Below, in pieces: positions 44,047-56,508 of a stretch of DNA of 64,000 bases. Source of the stretch: Stropharia rugosoannulata (lineage: Eukaryota > Basidiomycota > Agaricomycetes > Agaricales > Strophariaceae); the NCBI GenBank assembly GCA_028532985.1, contig JANCIK010000013.1:62001-126000 (forward strand). Direction: 5' to 3'. Below the pieces are notes generated by a model. That model worked only from the letters and a program-made list of their open reading frames with translations, ran no database searches and was not told the origin of the DNA. Position 1 is the first letter of the stretch, and each line of letters starts with the position of its first letter. The position numbers and the translations under genes were made by a program.

Positions 44047-45604
44047 CTAATAGTCATCATCCTGCTCTAGAAGAATTCTATGAGACTCTGTTATATCCTT
44101 GGATATAGAGATAAATTGGGGAAATATTTTTCTAAAGAGAATTATTAAGTATACAAGATAAATTAATAAATGACAGTACCTTTTCCACCATTTCAAAAGG
44201 TTTTGAACACGCTTGGTTGCAGCTGCACTACGCTCTACCTCAAAATAATCAACTATAAAATTATAAAACTCCACAAAACTAAAATTGTTGTGAGTGTGTG
44301 ACCATTGTGAGGCATCTGTTAAGTTGAACACTAGCTGAAGTTATTTATGAGTATAATATAACCACTGATACTATAACATTATATACTAACCATTACTGCT
44401 GCATATGCTATTGCACGCCCTGTAACTTGGCCTTCCATTCCTAATAGTGCAGATACACAAGACTTGGTACATTTGCTGGACTTTTGTGGAACTATGTGGT
44501 GTTGAACAGGCTCTAAGTCATCAACTATAGCATCTGCTGAGGATGGTGAAGTAAAAATGGCAGCATATACCTGACCAAAATTTAATAGGGGAATATATTA
44601 TATAGTAAAATACTAACCTGCACCAAGAGACTATTCTGAAGAAAGCCTTCTTCGATACGCTTCAAATTTGAGGGAGGTTTTGAATACAAACATGTTAGGT
44701 AGTAGTTTGTATTAATAGTAAAGCCTTCTTTGCTGCCTCGGATACTTGCACGGACCCTTTATATAAGTTTCAATTATCAAGTCAATCTTAAACAAAGCCA
44801 GTAACAAAACACACTCAAGATCATTCCAATTAAATGTAACTGGACACAACAGTCTTCCACAAACATCATGCTGAATACCTCTGTTTAAGCGATTATTTTT
44901 GTGTAAAAGAACTTCTGGCTTAAACTGGCTATTGATGCGAGAGCAAACCTCAGCTTTAATGCGGTTGACATCATCACTGCGAGCACTATTAGCTCCATGC
45001 TGTAACTATGTATATTCAATATCTCATTAGTATCAATACAGTAAGTTAATATAAGAAAATGCACTTCATTAAGATAAGACATTATGGTCTCAACATCTTC
45101 TTCATTTGCAAGGAGGTTCTTGAGAGATGGAACTAAACTTAGAATAATTGGCCATGCAGCAGCCATACGTTGTTGACTATATGGAAATTGTCAGTTTTTT
45201 GTTCAAAAATTTTTAGAGCATTAGACAAGGAATAGAAACTCACCTCCGTTCAAATGTTTCTTCTGAGTCTTCTGAGTTTTGTGCATCTGCCTCATCAAGT
45301 ACACTTGACACACTATCATATAATGTTGCTACACGGCGTATTCCACGTCCTAAGCTCATTGTGGTTCTATTCAACTGTGAGATTAAAGTGCAGTTTACAG
45401 ACAAGCAAATATCTACCGGATTTTTCTGGAGCGCTTATTGCTAGAGCTTAGCTGTTGCTCCATTGCAGCTAATTGACGTTTTAAAGATTTGATTTGTGTT
45501 GTTGAAGCAGGGTCAATTTCTCCATCATTAGAGGAGTCACCAAAGTCTGCATTACTCTCTGGCACTGGTGGATGCAAGGAAGTGTTTTGAAGATTTTGAG
45601 ACAT
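44047..45604 (-). CDS. DUF6698-like protein
   Basis: Eight exons, 45604..45417, 45366..45244, 45176..45065, 45005..44815, 44756..44618, 44570..44391, 44334..44180 and 44131..44047, sum to 391 codons (390 aa) with introns of 47-67 bp. Motifs fit a very abundant basidiomycete-only family I recall as DUF6698: a coiled N-terminus (KSLKRQLAAMEQQLSSS), TMSLGRGIRRVATLYDSV, LQHGANSARSDDVNRIK, GRLLCPVTFNWND, AAIFTSPSSADA, GRAIAYAAVMLVFNLTDA and YNFIVDYFEVERSAAATKRV, then a WW-containing stretch. Function is unknown; copies are often found near transposons. It is AT-rich compared with the F-box genes and looks intact. Confidence 0.85.
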
Positions 45605-46213
45605 AGTGGCAAAATTGGATTAGGCTGTGTGATTTTTCTTCTTCAGTTGTACAACACTTATGGCTTTTATATTCTTGGTTTGAGTAGACTGTGACCGTCA
45701 CATTGATTTACTAATGCACGGATCAGCCGCTAGTGCTAGCCTAAAGTATTAGTGCGTGCTGCGAACGTGCGCCGCAGTATTTGCTTAAATTTGAGACGCC
45801 CCACTTAGTTATCATGCCAAGTCACTATGATCCGCGTGATGACTCCAAAAGAGACACTTATTTTATCTCTGGCTTAGTGACTCGGAGAACAAAAGAACTT
45901 TCCGGGAATTTAGGGGAAACTTTGCATGAAAACAAATAAATGACAAAATATTAACTGTGCATACCAGTACATAATAATTCAACTAGCCAACACAAGTAAA
46001 GCAGTGAACAGCGGAGGACAAAATATACTATATGATATACAAACAGCAAATTGGCTAGGACTTCGAAAGGATTACATGACATGCCAGAGCGGGAGTATAC
46101 GTGTGAGCGAAAACCGATGTGGCAGAAAAAGAGGACTAGCGGTACTTACCAACAAGATGTTACTGAGGATAATCGAACTGCTGCAATGTACATAAGAACC
46201 GATACAACTTTTC
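45605..46213. other. Intergenic, no gene seen
   Basis: Promoter of the DUF6698-like gene and 3' region of the 887-aa gene; nothing else recognised. Confidence 0.5.
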
Positions 46214-48941
46214 TCATGATTTACTTGCTGATGCCAATATTACGCTGGCCTTTTTCGCTGAATTATTGATGGCGCGTCGAACAAGAGAATGAGCCCTCAA
46301 AACCTTTCGCCAATCAGAGGCAGTGCGAGGCTTCGCACAGCCTGACTCTAACTCTTTCAGCCGGTCCTGATAGATACATTCAAGGTAATCATTCCAGATG
46401 GGAAAAGTGACGAGCTCCTCCCACAAGGAGGCCGTTGGCCACCAGGATGATACCGATTGCTGACGACCACGACCTATAGGTGATAGTATGATTAACAAAT
46501 CATCTATCACTAAGATACGAGTTGACACCATACGTACCTGTGTTTACCTTGTAGACGCCGCAAATTATATCTTTTTCAGAGTCGTGAAGATAGTCATCCA
46601 CTCGTATTTGCGGTTGACCAGAATTGAAGGCTTGGCAGATTCTAGTCAGAGTAGCGCTGGTCGTTGGTCCATCTAATACTTGGCTATAGCTTACATTCAA
46701 CTCAACTGACAAACGCCAAATTATTCCTCCTTCTTTGAGAGCGGCACGACCAATTCTGGGATTGCATATTAGGTTAGCGCGTTCTTGCTTATACAGTTCG
46801 TAGTCATCTCTTGAAAACTTATATGAAAACATCCTGGTCCGAGGAATATACGGTGTCACGTTGCTATTTGTCGGAGAGTCGCTAGACACTGATTTCAAGG
46901 TGAAAAATTGCATTCCACGGTTTAAAAGTTCATATGCCAGTCTGTATTCATCCCAGTCTTGGTCTAGACGCACGACCAACAGTGCTGATATTGAGCCTTT
47001 CACTGCCAATAGCCATGGAGCTATTGCACCTCCACCAGGTTTGAAAACATATAAATCTCCGGGCAGCCTCTGAATCGAGTTGAGACGCCACAACTTCTTG
47101 ATGTATTTGTTGTTGGAACACGACAAATCATAAAGTTCGTTTCGAGGAGATGAGTCTGCTTGTAAAAGATATTTTACAAAATCGATGGCCGCCTGGCCCG
47201 TGGCAGAATTGAAGTAGCTATCAGCGACCGAGGGCGTCCCACAGACATGTCGGACTATATTTGCCTCCGTCTCCACTGTATATTGAGGTAGACGCAGATT
47301 AGACCTGGATGTAGGGCACGTAAACCCGTAGAGGAGATACAATATATTTTCCGGGGAATATGTTTCAGGTTGGCACTCCTCGTCTGGACAACGTAACTGT
47401 ACGCTCTGCGCCAAGGAAGTTTCCGCACGAGAAGAATACGAGGACCCCAGTCCCTTATGGTTGTTGGCCGCATTGTCACGTTGAAGGAGGCTTTCATGCA
47501 GATGTGTCGGCCCTCGCTCAGGCGTGCTGATGTCAAATGATGGACCGTATATAACCGACTGTGGGGGACATACATGCTCCTCAGATACTACAAGTGAACT
47601 AGCATTTTCTACACCGCTATTGCTGGGTAACGCGGTCGCAGAAATAGGCACCATGTTAGGCATCAGATCATCTTCATCGCTCCAAGTTTCCCGCTGTAAT
47701 TCTTCAGCGGTCTTCTGTCCCATAGCCTCGCAACAATCCCACTCATTCGTAAGTTTGTCATAATACTTCTGTGCCTCACCGAATTCTTGCAACGTTTCTT
47801 CGTGATCGTTTTTATGAACCGCAACACGTTTCCACTCCCCATCTTCCTTCTCCCAAACGAAGACCTTCTTCGGCATTTTGACTGGTTTGGCACCAGACTT
47901 TTCCATCTGTCTGCTTTGTCTCTTCGCAATGAATAGTTTCCAGGCGGGCTCACTGACGGAGGATGAGTGACTATTTGTTTGCAACGACGATGGTGCTTTG
48001 ACAAGAAAGGACTTCGCCTTCTGCAGTAAGTGTGCCGGCGGTTTCCAGCTACTCCAACCTGCAGGATTACAGCGAAGATGGTATTCCTCCCTGTCCCCCC
48101 AAGGATACCAGATAGGTATATTCCACCGTACAAAAAAATCAATTGCCGGGTGCTGAAATGTTTCGCCCATGATCTTGAGAAAAACACCCGCTCTAGGATA
48201 ATGGTCAGAAAATAACGCTAGTTCTTGTCGGACGCCTGCAGCAACGGGAGCATCGTAAAAGCGAAGTAGCGAAAACATCCACTGGGGATAGGGAGTAGTA
48301 TAGTCCTCGTTATCGTAAGTTTGGGCAACTGCGATTGCGAAAGAAACTAGGCCCATCCAGACGGCAAACCAATTGCGACAACGCTTTTCGTCTGACTTAT
48401 ATCGACTTGAGTACTTGTACTCAGCAGCAAATGCAACGGAAGTCGACACCACGTAATCCATTTTGGGTATGCCGTATGCAGATTGGAAACATTCGAATAT
48501 GTCTTGCATCCTTTGTTCGGTTAGTTTCCAGTTCATGATATCGTGAGGATTGGCTTTCTGTATAAAAGCCCCTTTGGATGATTTTACAGTCATCGGATTC
48601 GAAGAGAGTTGGTGAAATGGGACAATATGAAATTTGGGCAGTTGGGGTATAAAAGCGAGATACGCCATTTCTTTAACCCACCAGAGGGGTTTCTGTAGTT
48701 CATCGACATTGTCTTGACTAGTGTTTCGAAGAAAGGGTTTGCCGTCATTGCATGGTAAACTCGGAACATATGAGCTATTCGGGGAGTAGTAAATGTCTCC
48801 TCCCAAGGTAATGGCCCTCCCGCGTTCGGTATGAATGATTTGCTGCTGATCCAGTCGCTTTCGTATTGCAATGTGGTATTTACTAGGTATAAAATCCGGT
48901 CTAATGGACTCGTGTATGACTGGATTTGAAGACATGGCCAT
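46214..48941 (-). CDS. Large conserved basidiomycete protein of unknown function
   Basis: Exons 48941..46538 and 46473..46214 with a 64-bp intron give 887 aa. The N-terminal half is Trp/Tyr-rich and globular (WWVKEMAYLAFIPQL, WFAVWMGLVSFAIAVAQ, IPIWYPWGD). A linker then carries VKMPKKVFVWEKEDG and YYDKLTNEWDCCEAMG near residue 400. The C-terminal half has another globular region (YLLYGFTCPT, AAIDFVKYLLQADSS, GDLYVFKPGGGAIAPWLLAVKG) and ends in basic helices. I recognise the NEWDCC-type motif from uncharacterised Agaricomycete proteins but know no function. No transposase or enzyme motif is visible. The intron restores the C-terminal SSWWPTASLWEELVTFP block. Confidence 0.75.
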
Positions 48942-49764
48942 ATCTCCAAGCCTACTTAAGTTTCAGTGATTGATATTAGTCGGAAGGAGAACTTAAAACA
49001 TACTTACAACGTATGTTATGCAATAATAGCAAATACAGTGCCACTGCTTCAGAACTCCAAGTGATTGCCCTAGTAACCAGGACAGACAGCGTATAATAAT
49101 TGAAGAACGATAGCTACAAAGCAAGATACGAAATAACCTGGAAGCCAGAGTTAATCGAGTCTTGGAAGTGGAGCCGAGGAATAACACTTTGCAAACGTCG
49201 GTGGGATGAAGGGGAATGCAGGAACGCAAGGTAAAACACGATACGACCTGGAAGCCAGAGTCAAACGAGGTCAAACGTCCCTTGGTGAGTCTCGAAGTCG
49301 GGCTTGGGTTTGGGCAAGGTTTGCGTTTGGCTTGAGTCGAATGTGAATGCAGTGCCCAAGCAGTGCCTAAGATAGAGTCAGTACCGCGCTCAACATTGAT
49401 GGCATTACCTAAGTAATCAAACTCGGACCGTTGCCGATTTCGGACTAGTAGTTACTGAGGAACTCTTGGCAATTTTGAAATCAAAATGAGATTTATACTA
49501 TTGGCAAGATATTTGTATGTTCTCAGACAAGTACACATACATACATGCACAAGACTCCATATCAATAAATAAAATATTACAAAACTAAGATCGACCCTAA
49601 AAACATCAAACTACAGCATTGGAGTATTGAACCCTGCACCCGCAGACTACTACCAGAGGCCTGAAGCTATCAGAATGTCCTAAGTACAAGGCCAAGAGGG
49701 CCAAGAACAAAATAGTTGAACCTCAGTAATACGAATAATGAAAGAGCCTTTGTTAAGTGTCTCA
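48942..49764. other. Intergenic between two same-strand unknown genes
   Basis: Upstream region of the 887-aa gene and 3' region of the 303-aa gene. A 12-bp word (CGACCTGGAAGC) repeats around 49130 and 49245 within a longer imperfect duplicate (ACCTGGAAGCCAGAGT). No gene. Confidence 0.5.
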
Positions 49765-50785
49765 TCACAGTGACCAAGTTCGCTGTGCGGTTTTGCTAAC
49801 AAGAAGTTCATCAACAAAAATACGAGTGCCAGAGATAGAATGACGCCTGGATTGAGCACGGCTTTCAATGTTTGCTCGCCTAATCCGCTGGCTGTATTTG
49901 AAGGAGGGGTGAAAACGAGTGCTTCCAGGAACTCGAGTATCGAGTCCGCAAAGGTCGATGCGACGACGATTATTCATGGCGACCTCATTTTGTAAGCAGA
50001 GGATTCTCTTTCCAATCTCTTGTAAAAGCATTTCATCCTTCCGGTATATACGTACCAGAGGGAGTACTTTCAGATGCAACCAGTAGTCGAGATCGAGCAA
50101 GGTAGCAGATCGACGAAGCGATAGCGCATTTTTGGCGTCTGTTGCAGCAACGAAGAACTCCTCCAAAGTCTCAGCAGAACACCGAGAAAAAAAGTCTTTA
50201 AGCTGATAATATGTTAATTGCATGTTACAGGCGGATATGAAAAAGAGAACTTACAGCCACTTGACTATGTAAGTTGTGCGCTTCTACGTGTGCGTTGTGT
50301 GACGCTAGGGTACTGCTTGTACATTTCATAAGTCCCGGCGTGAGGCAGATAGTGTCGTCGTTCTCCCCGTCTGAATTTTCATCACTATTACAGGATTGCC
50401 AATCGTCACCGTCTTCATCCTCCTTCAAAAAAAAAAAAAGATTGTCAGCCTAAAAAGAAAATGCGGATCAAGAACTCACATGGTAAAGCTGCGGCTCTGG
50501 CTCATTCCCACTGTACAAGGTAGCGGAGTCGGACCCTTTTGAGAAACTCTTGACATCCTTATCGTCGGCAGATATTGTGCTCGAGCTCCATGCTTGGATA
50601 CGATCCCTATCGAAAAATGGAGGGTATAATGGATCAACAATCTGGACATCTTTGAGGCCCCTCGTCAGATTGGTGTTGGTGATGGAAAAAACTAGTGGGA
50701 ATACTTTGGTTCTCGACGGGAGTCGGGAGGCATAGCTGTACTTCAACAGCGAGCGAAGGTCTTTCGTCCATTGACGCAGGGTCAT
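49765..50785 (-). CDS. 303-aa unknown protein, partner of the 887-aa gene
   Basis: Exons 50785..50480, 50422..50255 and 50202..49765 total 304 codons. All introns are phase 0 and 52-57 bp; the first has a 12-base poly-T run before its acceptor. The N-terminus reads MTLRQWTKDLRSLLKYSYAS and later VDPLYPPFFDRDRIQ. The middle is acidic (EDEDGDDWQSCNSDENSDGE). The C-terminal half is helical and basic (LLDLDYWLHLKVLPLVRIY). No known domain is recognised. Same strand and 0.8 kb upstream of the 887-aa gene, so the two could be a co-inherited pair. A perfect palindrome lies 160 bp upstream of its start. Confidence 0.7.
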
Positions 50786-50946
50786 TAACCTGACTGGAGG
50801 CGGGTCGGAGGGAAGTCATGTGTGCAGGGATAACTTATGGGCAACTTGTGGGTTTTGGCAGACAAGCAATGGATGGGCAGAAGGCTTCACAAACAGTGGA
50901 GAACCATACACGTAATCAGGGATTGACAACATCAGCTTTCATTCTT

Positions 50947-50977
50947 CCAACGGTGACCGGACCCCGGTCACCGTTGG
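50947..50977. promoter_or_regulatory. Perfect 14-bp inverted repeat with 3-base loop
   Basis: CCAACGGTGACCGG, ACC, CCGGTCACCGTTGG. Flanking ATTCTT and the later AGAATGA add outer symmetry. It lies about 160-190 bp upstream of the minus-strand gene starting at 50785. The CGG...CCG content would suit a fungal Zn2Cys6 regulator, which is inference. Confidence 0.55.
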
Positions 50978-52122
50978 CAGCTTGACAGAATGAAAAAAGT
51001 ACTTCCCCGGCGCTGTCAAAAATATGTACTCCAGGCTTGCTCCGGGCCCAGTTCCCGCGGCAGCAGTGAGAGTGATAATTGAGATTATTTTGCCTAGATC
51101 TTGCCAGATGACTCTGCTAATATTATCAGTGTTCTATTATTAAAGCATTGAAATGGGAGTACTACTATAGTAGTAGCAAGTTCATAGTAGTACTAAGACT
51201 TGAGGCCTGAGACGTACTAAGATCAAGCTGGTCTCTCTGACACTGAAATTTCAATATGTCACATTAAACGTTGGCCACTAGGGTGACTCAACTTTCATTT
51301 ACAATGGTCCTGCGCATGACAATATGATGACTCCCTTTATATCATGCGGCATCGAAGTCGTTCAAAGTTCGATTTCATGATCAATCAATAATATGATGAG
51401 TCAGATCTTCTTCAGTATAATTCGGACCTATATCATTGGCCTGCCGATAACTGTCGATAACGGATCAAATCCACTGAAAGTTCTCCAAACTATTCATGTT
51501 ATCATAACTTTTTTATTATTGGCAGTCATTGAAGTGGCAGTGAGCCAACGCAACCGTCATGAGTATTCCAATATCAAGTTCGATGGTCATTTGACTTCAT
51601 CGTGGCTTTGTCGCAGCCTGATGCTATAAATGGTTGGTAGAGCTGCCAGCTTTCAGAAGCACACGCTACAAAGAATTGCCGTAGTTCTCACCAATGAATT
51701 GAAAAATTTCCATATATTGATGATCGTCGAATGACAATCATCGAATCAGATTTGTTGGCAAGCCAAGTTCAGGTCCATATACTACGACCAACATACTATG
51801 ACATGCGAAAACCCTAGATGATTTGGAGAACCAATAATTCGTCAATGATAGTGCTGTTTGGGACCAGTCAGTGAAAGCATATTAATACTTGATTAATAAA
51901 TAGCAATTCGAATCCATGGAGGAGCAACTGTCCGGGCGATTTCACAATCATTGCCACAAGACAGCATTTCCTTTTACATATAATATTATTCTAGGCTGGC
52001 GCCAGGAGTTTGAGGCTTATAGGGCATTACTTAAAGCGACTCCGGGGCTATGGTGTTTCTTGGATTTATCCCCAGCCGCTTAGTCTACTTCTTCAACAGG
52101 ACTCCTCGGTCATAGTAGCAGT
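50978..52122. other. Intergenic, no gene seen
   Basis: Divergent promoter space between the genes starting at 50785 (minus) and 52123 (plus). Short ORFs only; small TAGTA-rich palindromic stretch near 51170-51195. Confidence 0.5.
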
Positions 52123-53955
52123 ATGCCCTCCCAGTCTCAGCGCCAGCTTCCCTCGGACCGTAGAGGTTCACCTTTTCCGATAGCGGACGTCGCCAGGCAC
52201 TTTACTATTGTTACACTCCAGGAAAACAACTTGCTCACTACAAGCAATGACGCTGACTTGAATGACATTAATCTTCAGTCCTACATTCCGTTAATTGATC
52301 TCTATCCGCCTGAAGTGTCTGTAGCGGCAGGGGGCGGAGTTGTCACTCCTTCGGAAACGGCACGATCGGTGACAACGGTTGGGTTAACATACGGGGACAC
52401 TGCCAACGGTGCCATTTCCTTGTCTGTATTATTTCTAATCGACGTACGTACGTTTAGTATTTGTACGACTATAAAGTCAATTACTCACTGTATTCGATAT
52501 CATTCAGGAACAGATTGACTTGGTTTCAGATGATTACCAACATATGTCGCTCACCTACCTATGGGAAAGTGTGCGTAGGCACGGTGGAGGTGGCGCCACT
52601 AACAGATTTTCCATGCAAACCAGATTTGACCCTAACTGGGTCCTTCGGAGAAACCGATTCGTATCCGATACACGAGAATCGATCAACCTTGCGACAGTAT
52701 ATTCAATGACATACAATTCTTCTCGCTGCAAGTTGACAACAGCAATATGGACAGGTGTGCCGATTACATCTATTTTGGTGAGCACAGTTTCGCAAAATAT
52801 AAGCATTGAAGTAACATTAAAGTGAGTGCTTACTAGTCGACTGTTACCGGGGAATTGACTAGTATGGTCAACTTGGACACCAACTTTACCGAGCTCTGGA
52901 AAACAACCAGAGATTCAGGTTTAGTGAAACGGCTGGCTATCAAGGATCCGGACTCGGATTCGGAGTCAGACTCGCACTTCTCCCAGTCACGACGACGTCA
53001 CTGGCCCGAAGATACTCTCGGCGATGACTCTGCCGCTTCGAATGAGCCTCTTTTTGTACGTATTACCTCAGAAATTGCCGCAAACGTAAGTTATTACTGC
53101 TAAGACTTCAAGTGATGTATCGCCGCCTAACGAAGTTCGTTACAGCTCAGAGAGCTCATGGACTGCTCAATCACCGATGCCATCAATGTTGCTCGTCAAG
53201 GTCTCAATGACCGAGTGTTAAGCCTCTTCGCAGGTGATCCCTCTGTGATATTAGGGCATGGCGATACCCATGGAGTCGTACAACAGGCTTCTTCTTTATA
53301 CGACTATCTTGGCCTGACAGACATCCAGGAGTGCTACGGGAAGTGGCACGGCAAAGAGAAATGGTCTACCGCGTGCGCGCACTTAAGCCACACTTCCCAG
53401 GATTGTCTGACAATGTTTTATATCTCTCCCTGGGTGGAGAGCATTTTTCAAGCCCTGGTGGGTTTCTGGGGGCCAGAGACGCTCTTTGAGATCAACAGGA
53501 CTGCCGAAAGTGTCATCAGCGATGTTTTAGTTTTGGCCATAGCTATAGTGAGTAATGGAAATTCCTGATCATTATCTAATCGAAATGTCTGACTTTCTAT
53601 ACGTCCAAACGCACAGGCAGATCGTGTACTTGCAAGCTACGCAAACCTCGTTCAAGGTCTTCAGGCGGTAGTAATACCCATCAAGTTGCGCAGCTCTCTG
53701 TCAAGGGCATGCAAGATCCACTTGCAGATGATCCATTACATCATCTTCGAAGATAGGGAGCCCTCCGGCCAAGCAAGGCCTAGTATAATTCAGTCCTTCG
53801 TCAGGGGCCAGTTGCAAACTTTTCATGTGCCTTCTGCGACAACGTTTCCAGCGCCTCCAAGGGTAGAACTTGACCCCAGCAGCCTTTTATATCATTTTCA
53901 GACATTTACTGCCTCCAGACTCCGAGCACCCACTGATGAGTCAGCCCCATTGTAG
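52123..53955 (+). CDS. 526-aa protein of unknown family
   Basis: Five exons, 52123..52443, 52508..52777, 52837..53085, 53146..53547 and 53617..53955, total 527 codons. All four introns (59-69 bp) fall in phase 0, which makes the model robust. The sequence has an N-terminal polar region, beta-rich central parts (TNRFSMQTRFDPNWVLRRNR, TAIWTGVPITSILSTVTGEL), an acidic DSDSESDSHF stretch and a helical C-terminal half (VARQGLNDRVLSLFAGDPS, LYDYLGLTDIQECYGKW). No signal peptide or membrane segment is clear. I do not recognise the family. It lies in the lineage-restricted gene island between transposons. Confidence 0.7.
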
Positions 53956-54625
53956 ACCTTCTCTCGGAGGGCGATCTCAGTGGTAAGCCAGAGAACCTGA
54001 TGGATATCTAGTATTTTTGCGTTCTCATATGTATAAACTTGGCAAGTTGCAACTATGAAATGGTGATTTATGGAATTGGTAGATTGTGACGAATTACATT
54101 TACAAGCAATACAGGCTCCTTCGTAGTGAAGCCCCTTCAAGCGAGTGAGAGTTGAACTAGTGAGCGCGGTTCCGCGCCGTAGTTGGGCCCAGAGGTTGTA
54201 GTTTGGAACAACTGTAGAGACTAGGGTGTAGTAACATGTTTCATGCCGCATTAATGTACACTCTCAAAACTGCGCAAACAGTACAGTATCATTTTGATGC
54301 TGCCAAGTGACTCGTACTGGCCCCTGCATATTCTGCAGCGGAAGTGCAACTAGCAGAGTACTAACAGAATTAGAGGGTGCGTAGTGTCATAGTAGGGGGA
54401 ACCGATCACTGGGACAGTACCCCGCAGCGGGAGCGTGGTGGGCCGTGGCTGCGGGTTCAGCAAGAGTTTGGCAGTGTCGACTACAGCTGTACCATACATA
54501 AGTAAGATGGGGTAATACTAGCGTAACCGTCCCCTCATACATCTTCCTATCGTCTTGCTTTGATCTTGCTACCATCCAGAGCATTGATAGTCAGACTTAC
54601 TTATAACTTCGGTCAGACTTCAGTA
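53956..54625. other. Intergenic, no gene seen
   Basis: Between two plus-strand genes; no coding signal recognised. Confidence 0.45.
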
Positions 54626-55401
54626 ATGATGTCTAACACTCCTTTGGAACACATAGTCGAGGACGCCGCTTTTCAGAATACAAAGCAAATCGTGATCACT
54701 TCATCTGGCGTCAGGAATGGATGGCCCCTTCGTCAACCCCGCGTGAATAAAAGAAAGGAAGAATACTATATGATACTATCTTCACCACCTTCCCCAAGCC
54801 CTATACGGGTAAAAACAGTCTCGCGACCGGTTAACGAGCCTTTCCAAACAGACGAATTGTCGGTCATGCCAACAAAACAGGCAGGTATCCTCAACGCACA
54901 CGCAGCACGGTCTTTCAGCCCGTCACTGGAATATAGGACATCATTTTCCCAATTGTTGAGCCTGGATTGGCTGCCTGCCTATGGGCTACCCGGAGAAGAA
55001 TTTTGGACGTTGTTTATGAGGTGTCAAGGCTGTTCCAATTTCATGACAACCAGGACTGTACCTTACCACAAATGTGCCGATAAAGACGGTCAGTATTACC
55101 AACGTACAAGGGTCCAAGTTGGATTTTTTTTTTTTGATAATCCATAGGTTCTAGGGATGTTTTAGGCGCCATTGAGGGACGGAGCGAAATACCAATGAGG
55201 TTGCTCGACGCTCACGATCCCAGTAACGCTGCTGGGGTTCCGATACATGTTTTCAAAGATATATTTCATATTTGCGGACACTGCGGTCGGTACATGACTA
55301 AGAGAGTCGCCAAAAACCATTACGACGCCGAATTCGACGACATCGATTCCGAGTCGTTAGACAATTTAAGGCCTTGCATTATTGTTCAACAGCGACACTA
55401 A
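54626..55401 (+). CDS. 238-aa protein with paired Cys2-His motifs
   Basis: Exons 54626..55088 and 55148..55401 (59-bp intron with a T9 tract) give 238 aa. Two related metal-site-like motifs are visible: C133-x2-C136-x11-H148-x-C150 in RCQGCSNFMTTRTVPYHKC, and C197-x2-C200-x11-H212 in HICGHCGRYMTKRVAKNHY, where the last Cys is replaced. Both share (F/Y)MT-x-R. The first half is disordered and Pro/Ser-rich. I know similar C-x2-C...R...H patterns from uncharacterised Agaricomycete proteins; DNA or protein binding is a guess. Either of two adjacent ATGs (54626, 54629) may be used. Confidence 0.65.
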
Positions 55402-55557
55402 TTCGACGGGGGTGATTGGGGGAGGGGAGGTGCGATTGCGACAAAAGACAATGTTTGAGGGGTTTCATTGATACACACTATGAACTGTATGTAACATTTG
55501 AGCAGGGACCGCGCCTGCCCATGTATAACGAGACTAGTCCAAAACTTTCCAGATTGC

Positions 55558-55685
55558 TGTATGTACCTTGGAAGCCAAGGGAAGAGAGATACAAAGTGCT
55601 TGCGAGTTAATGTATGTACCTTGGAAGCCAAGGGAGGAGAGATACAAAGCGCTTGCGAGTTAATGTATGTACCTTGGAAGCCAAG
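55558..55685. repeat. 53-bp tandem repeat, 2.4 copies
   Basis: Copies 55558..55610 and 55611..55663 differ at two positions, and 55664..55685 is a partial third. All begin TGTATGTACCTTGGAAGCCA. A diverged piece (ATGTACCTTGAAAGCCAAGG) recurs at about 55764. It lies just 3' of the 238-aa gene. Confidence 0.9.
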
Positions 55686-56508
55686 TGTAGATACTAGATA
55701 GATAAAGAAGACGCGGGGCGACCGAGCCTCTGCAAAGCCAGCCTATATCTGATCTTTGCTGTTATGTACCTTGAAAGCCAAGGGTAGACAGGTGAAATAT
55801 ATGGCGCGTATAAAGAAAAGGGCAGGAAAGGGTCGATATGCTTGTACCCAGTAAATGACTGCGCTAATATGCTGCTTGAGTCTGACAGCAAACAAACACG
55901 TTCGTATGCAGTTGCGTGATCTTGCCTGAGGTGCCGAAGTTGTGCCGAAGAGGATTTAATGCTCGGGCCGAATAACCATTTTGCGACTATCTGAACTCCG
56001 CTTCAGAATTCAATCGGAGTCCTAAAAGCATTAAGATTGCTTCGAGACTCGTCGCTTCACGACTTGCATGCCAATAGTGCTGTCCCTGGCTTCCAGGGCA
56101 CCACGGCGTGCTTAGTCTCTGACTCAAATCATTGCATATCCTGGCTTCTAGGATATCATTGGAGTGTCGCACTATATAGCTGTACTATGTATCATTCACT
56201 TAATTTGACGAAGACCTGTTTCATCGCGCTACGACCTTATCTGAGAAGTTCGACACTGTTCAATATCCCAGGCTGCTCAATCTATCTCTGGCGTTTCAGG
56301 ATACTTTGGCTTGTCCTTGGGGTTCAAGACGCCTCTGGTTTCAATCACATATTTGTTTCTTCCGTCTACTGATTCTAACTCCATTCCTCCTCGAAGAGTC
56401 ATGCGTTTTGGCAGAAACTTGCAATTACAAAATTCAATGTTCAAGGCATTACAGAATTACGCCGAGAACCCGAGCGCGGAATTATTTGAAGCCTACAGTA
56501 GCATCTCC
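55686..56508. other. Intergenic, no gene seen
   Basis: Non-coding region between the tandem repeat and the stop of the next minus-strand gene. Plus-strand open frames around 56311-56655 are shadows of that gene's last exon. Confidence 0.45.
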
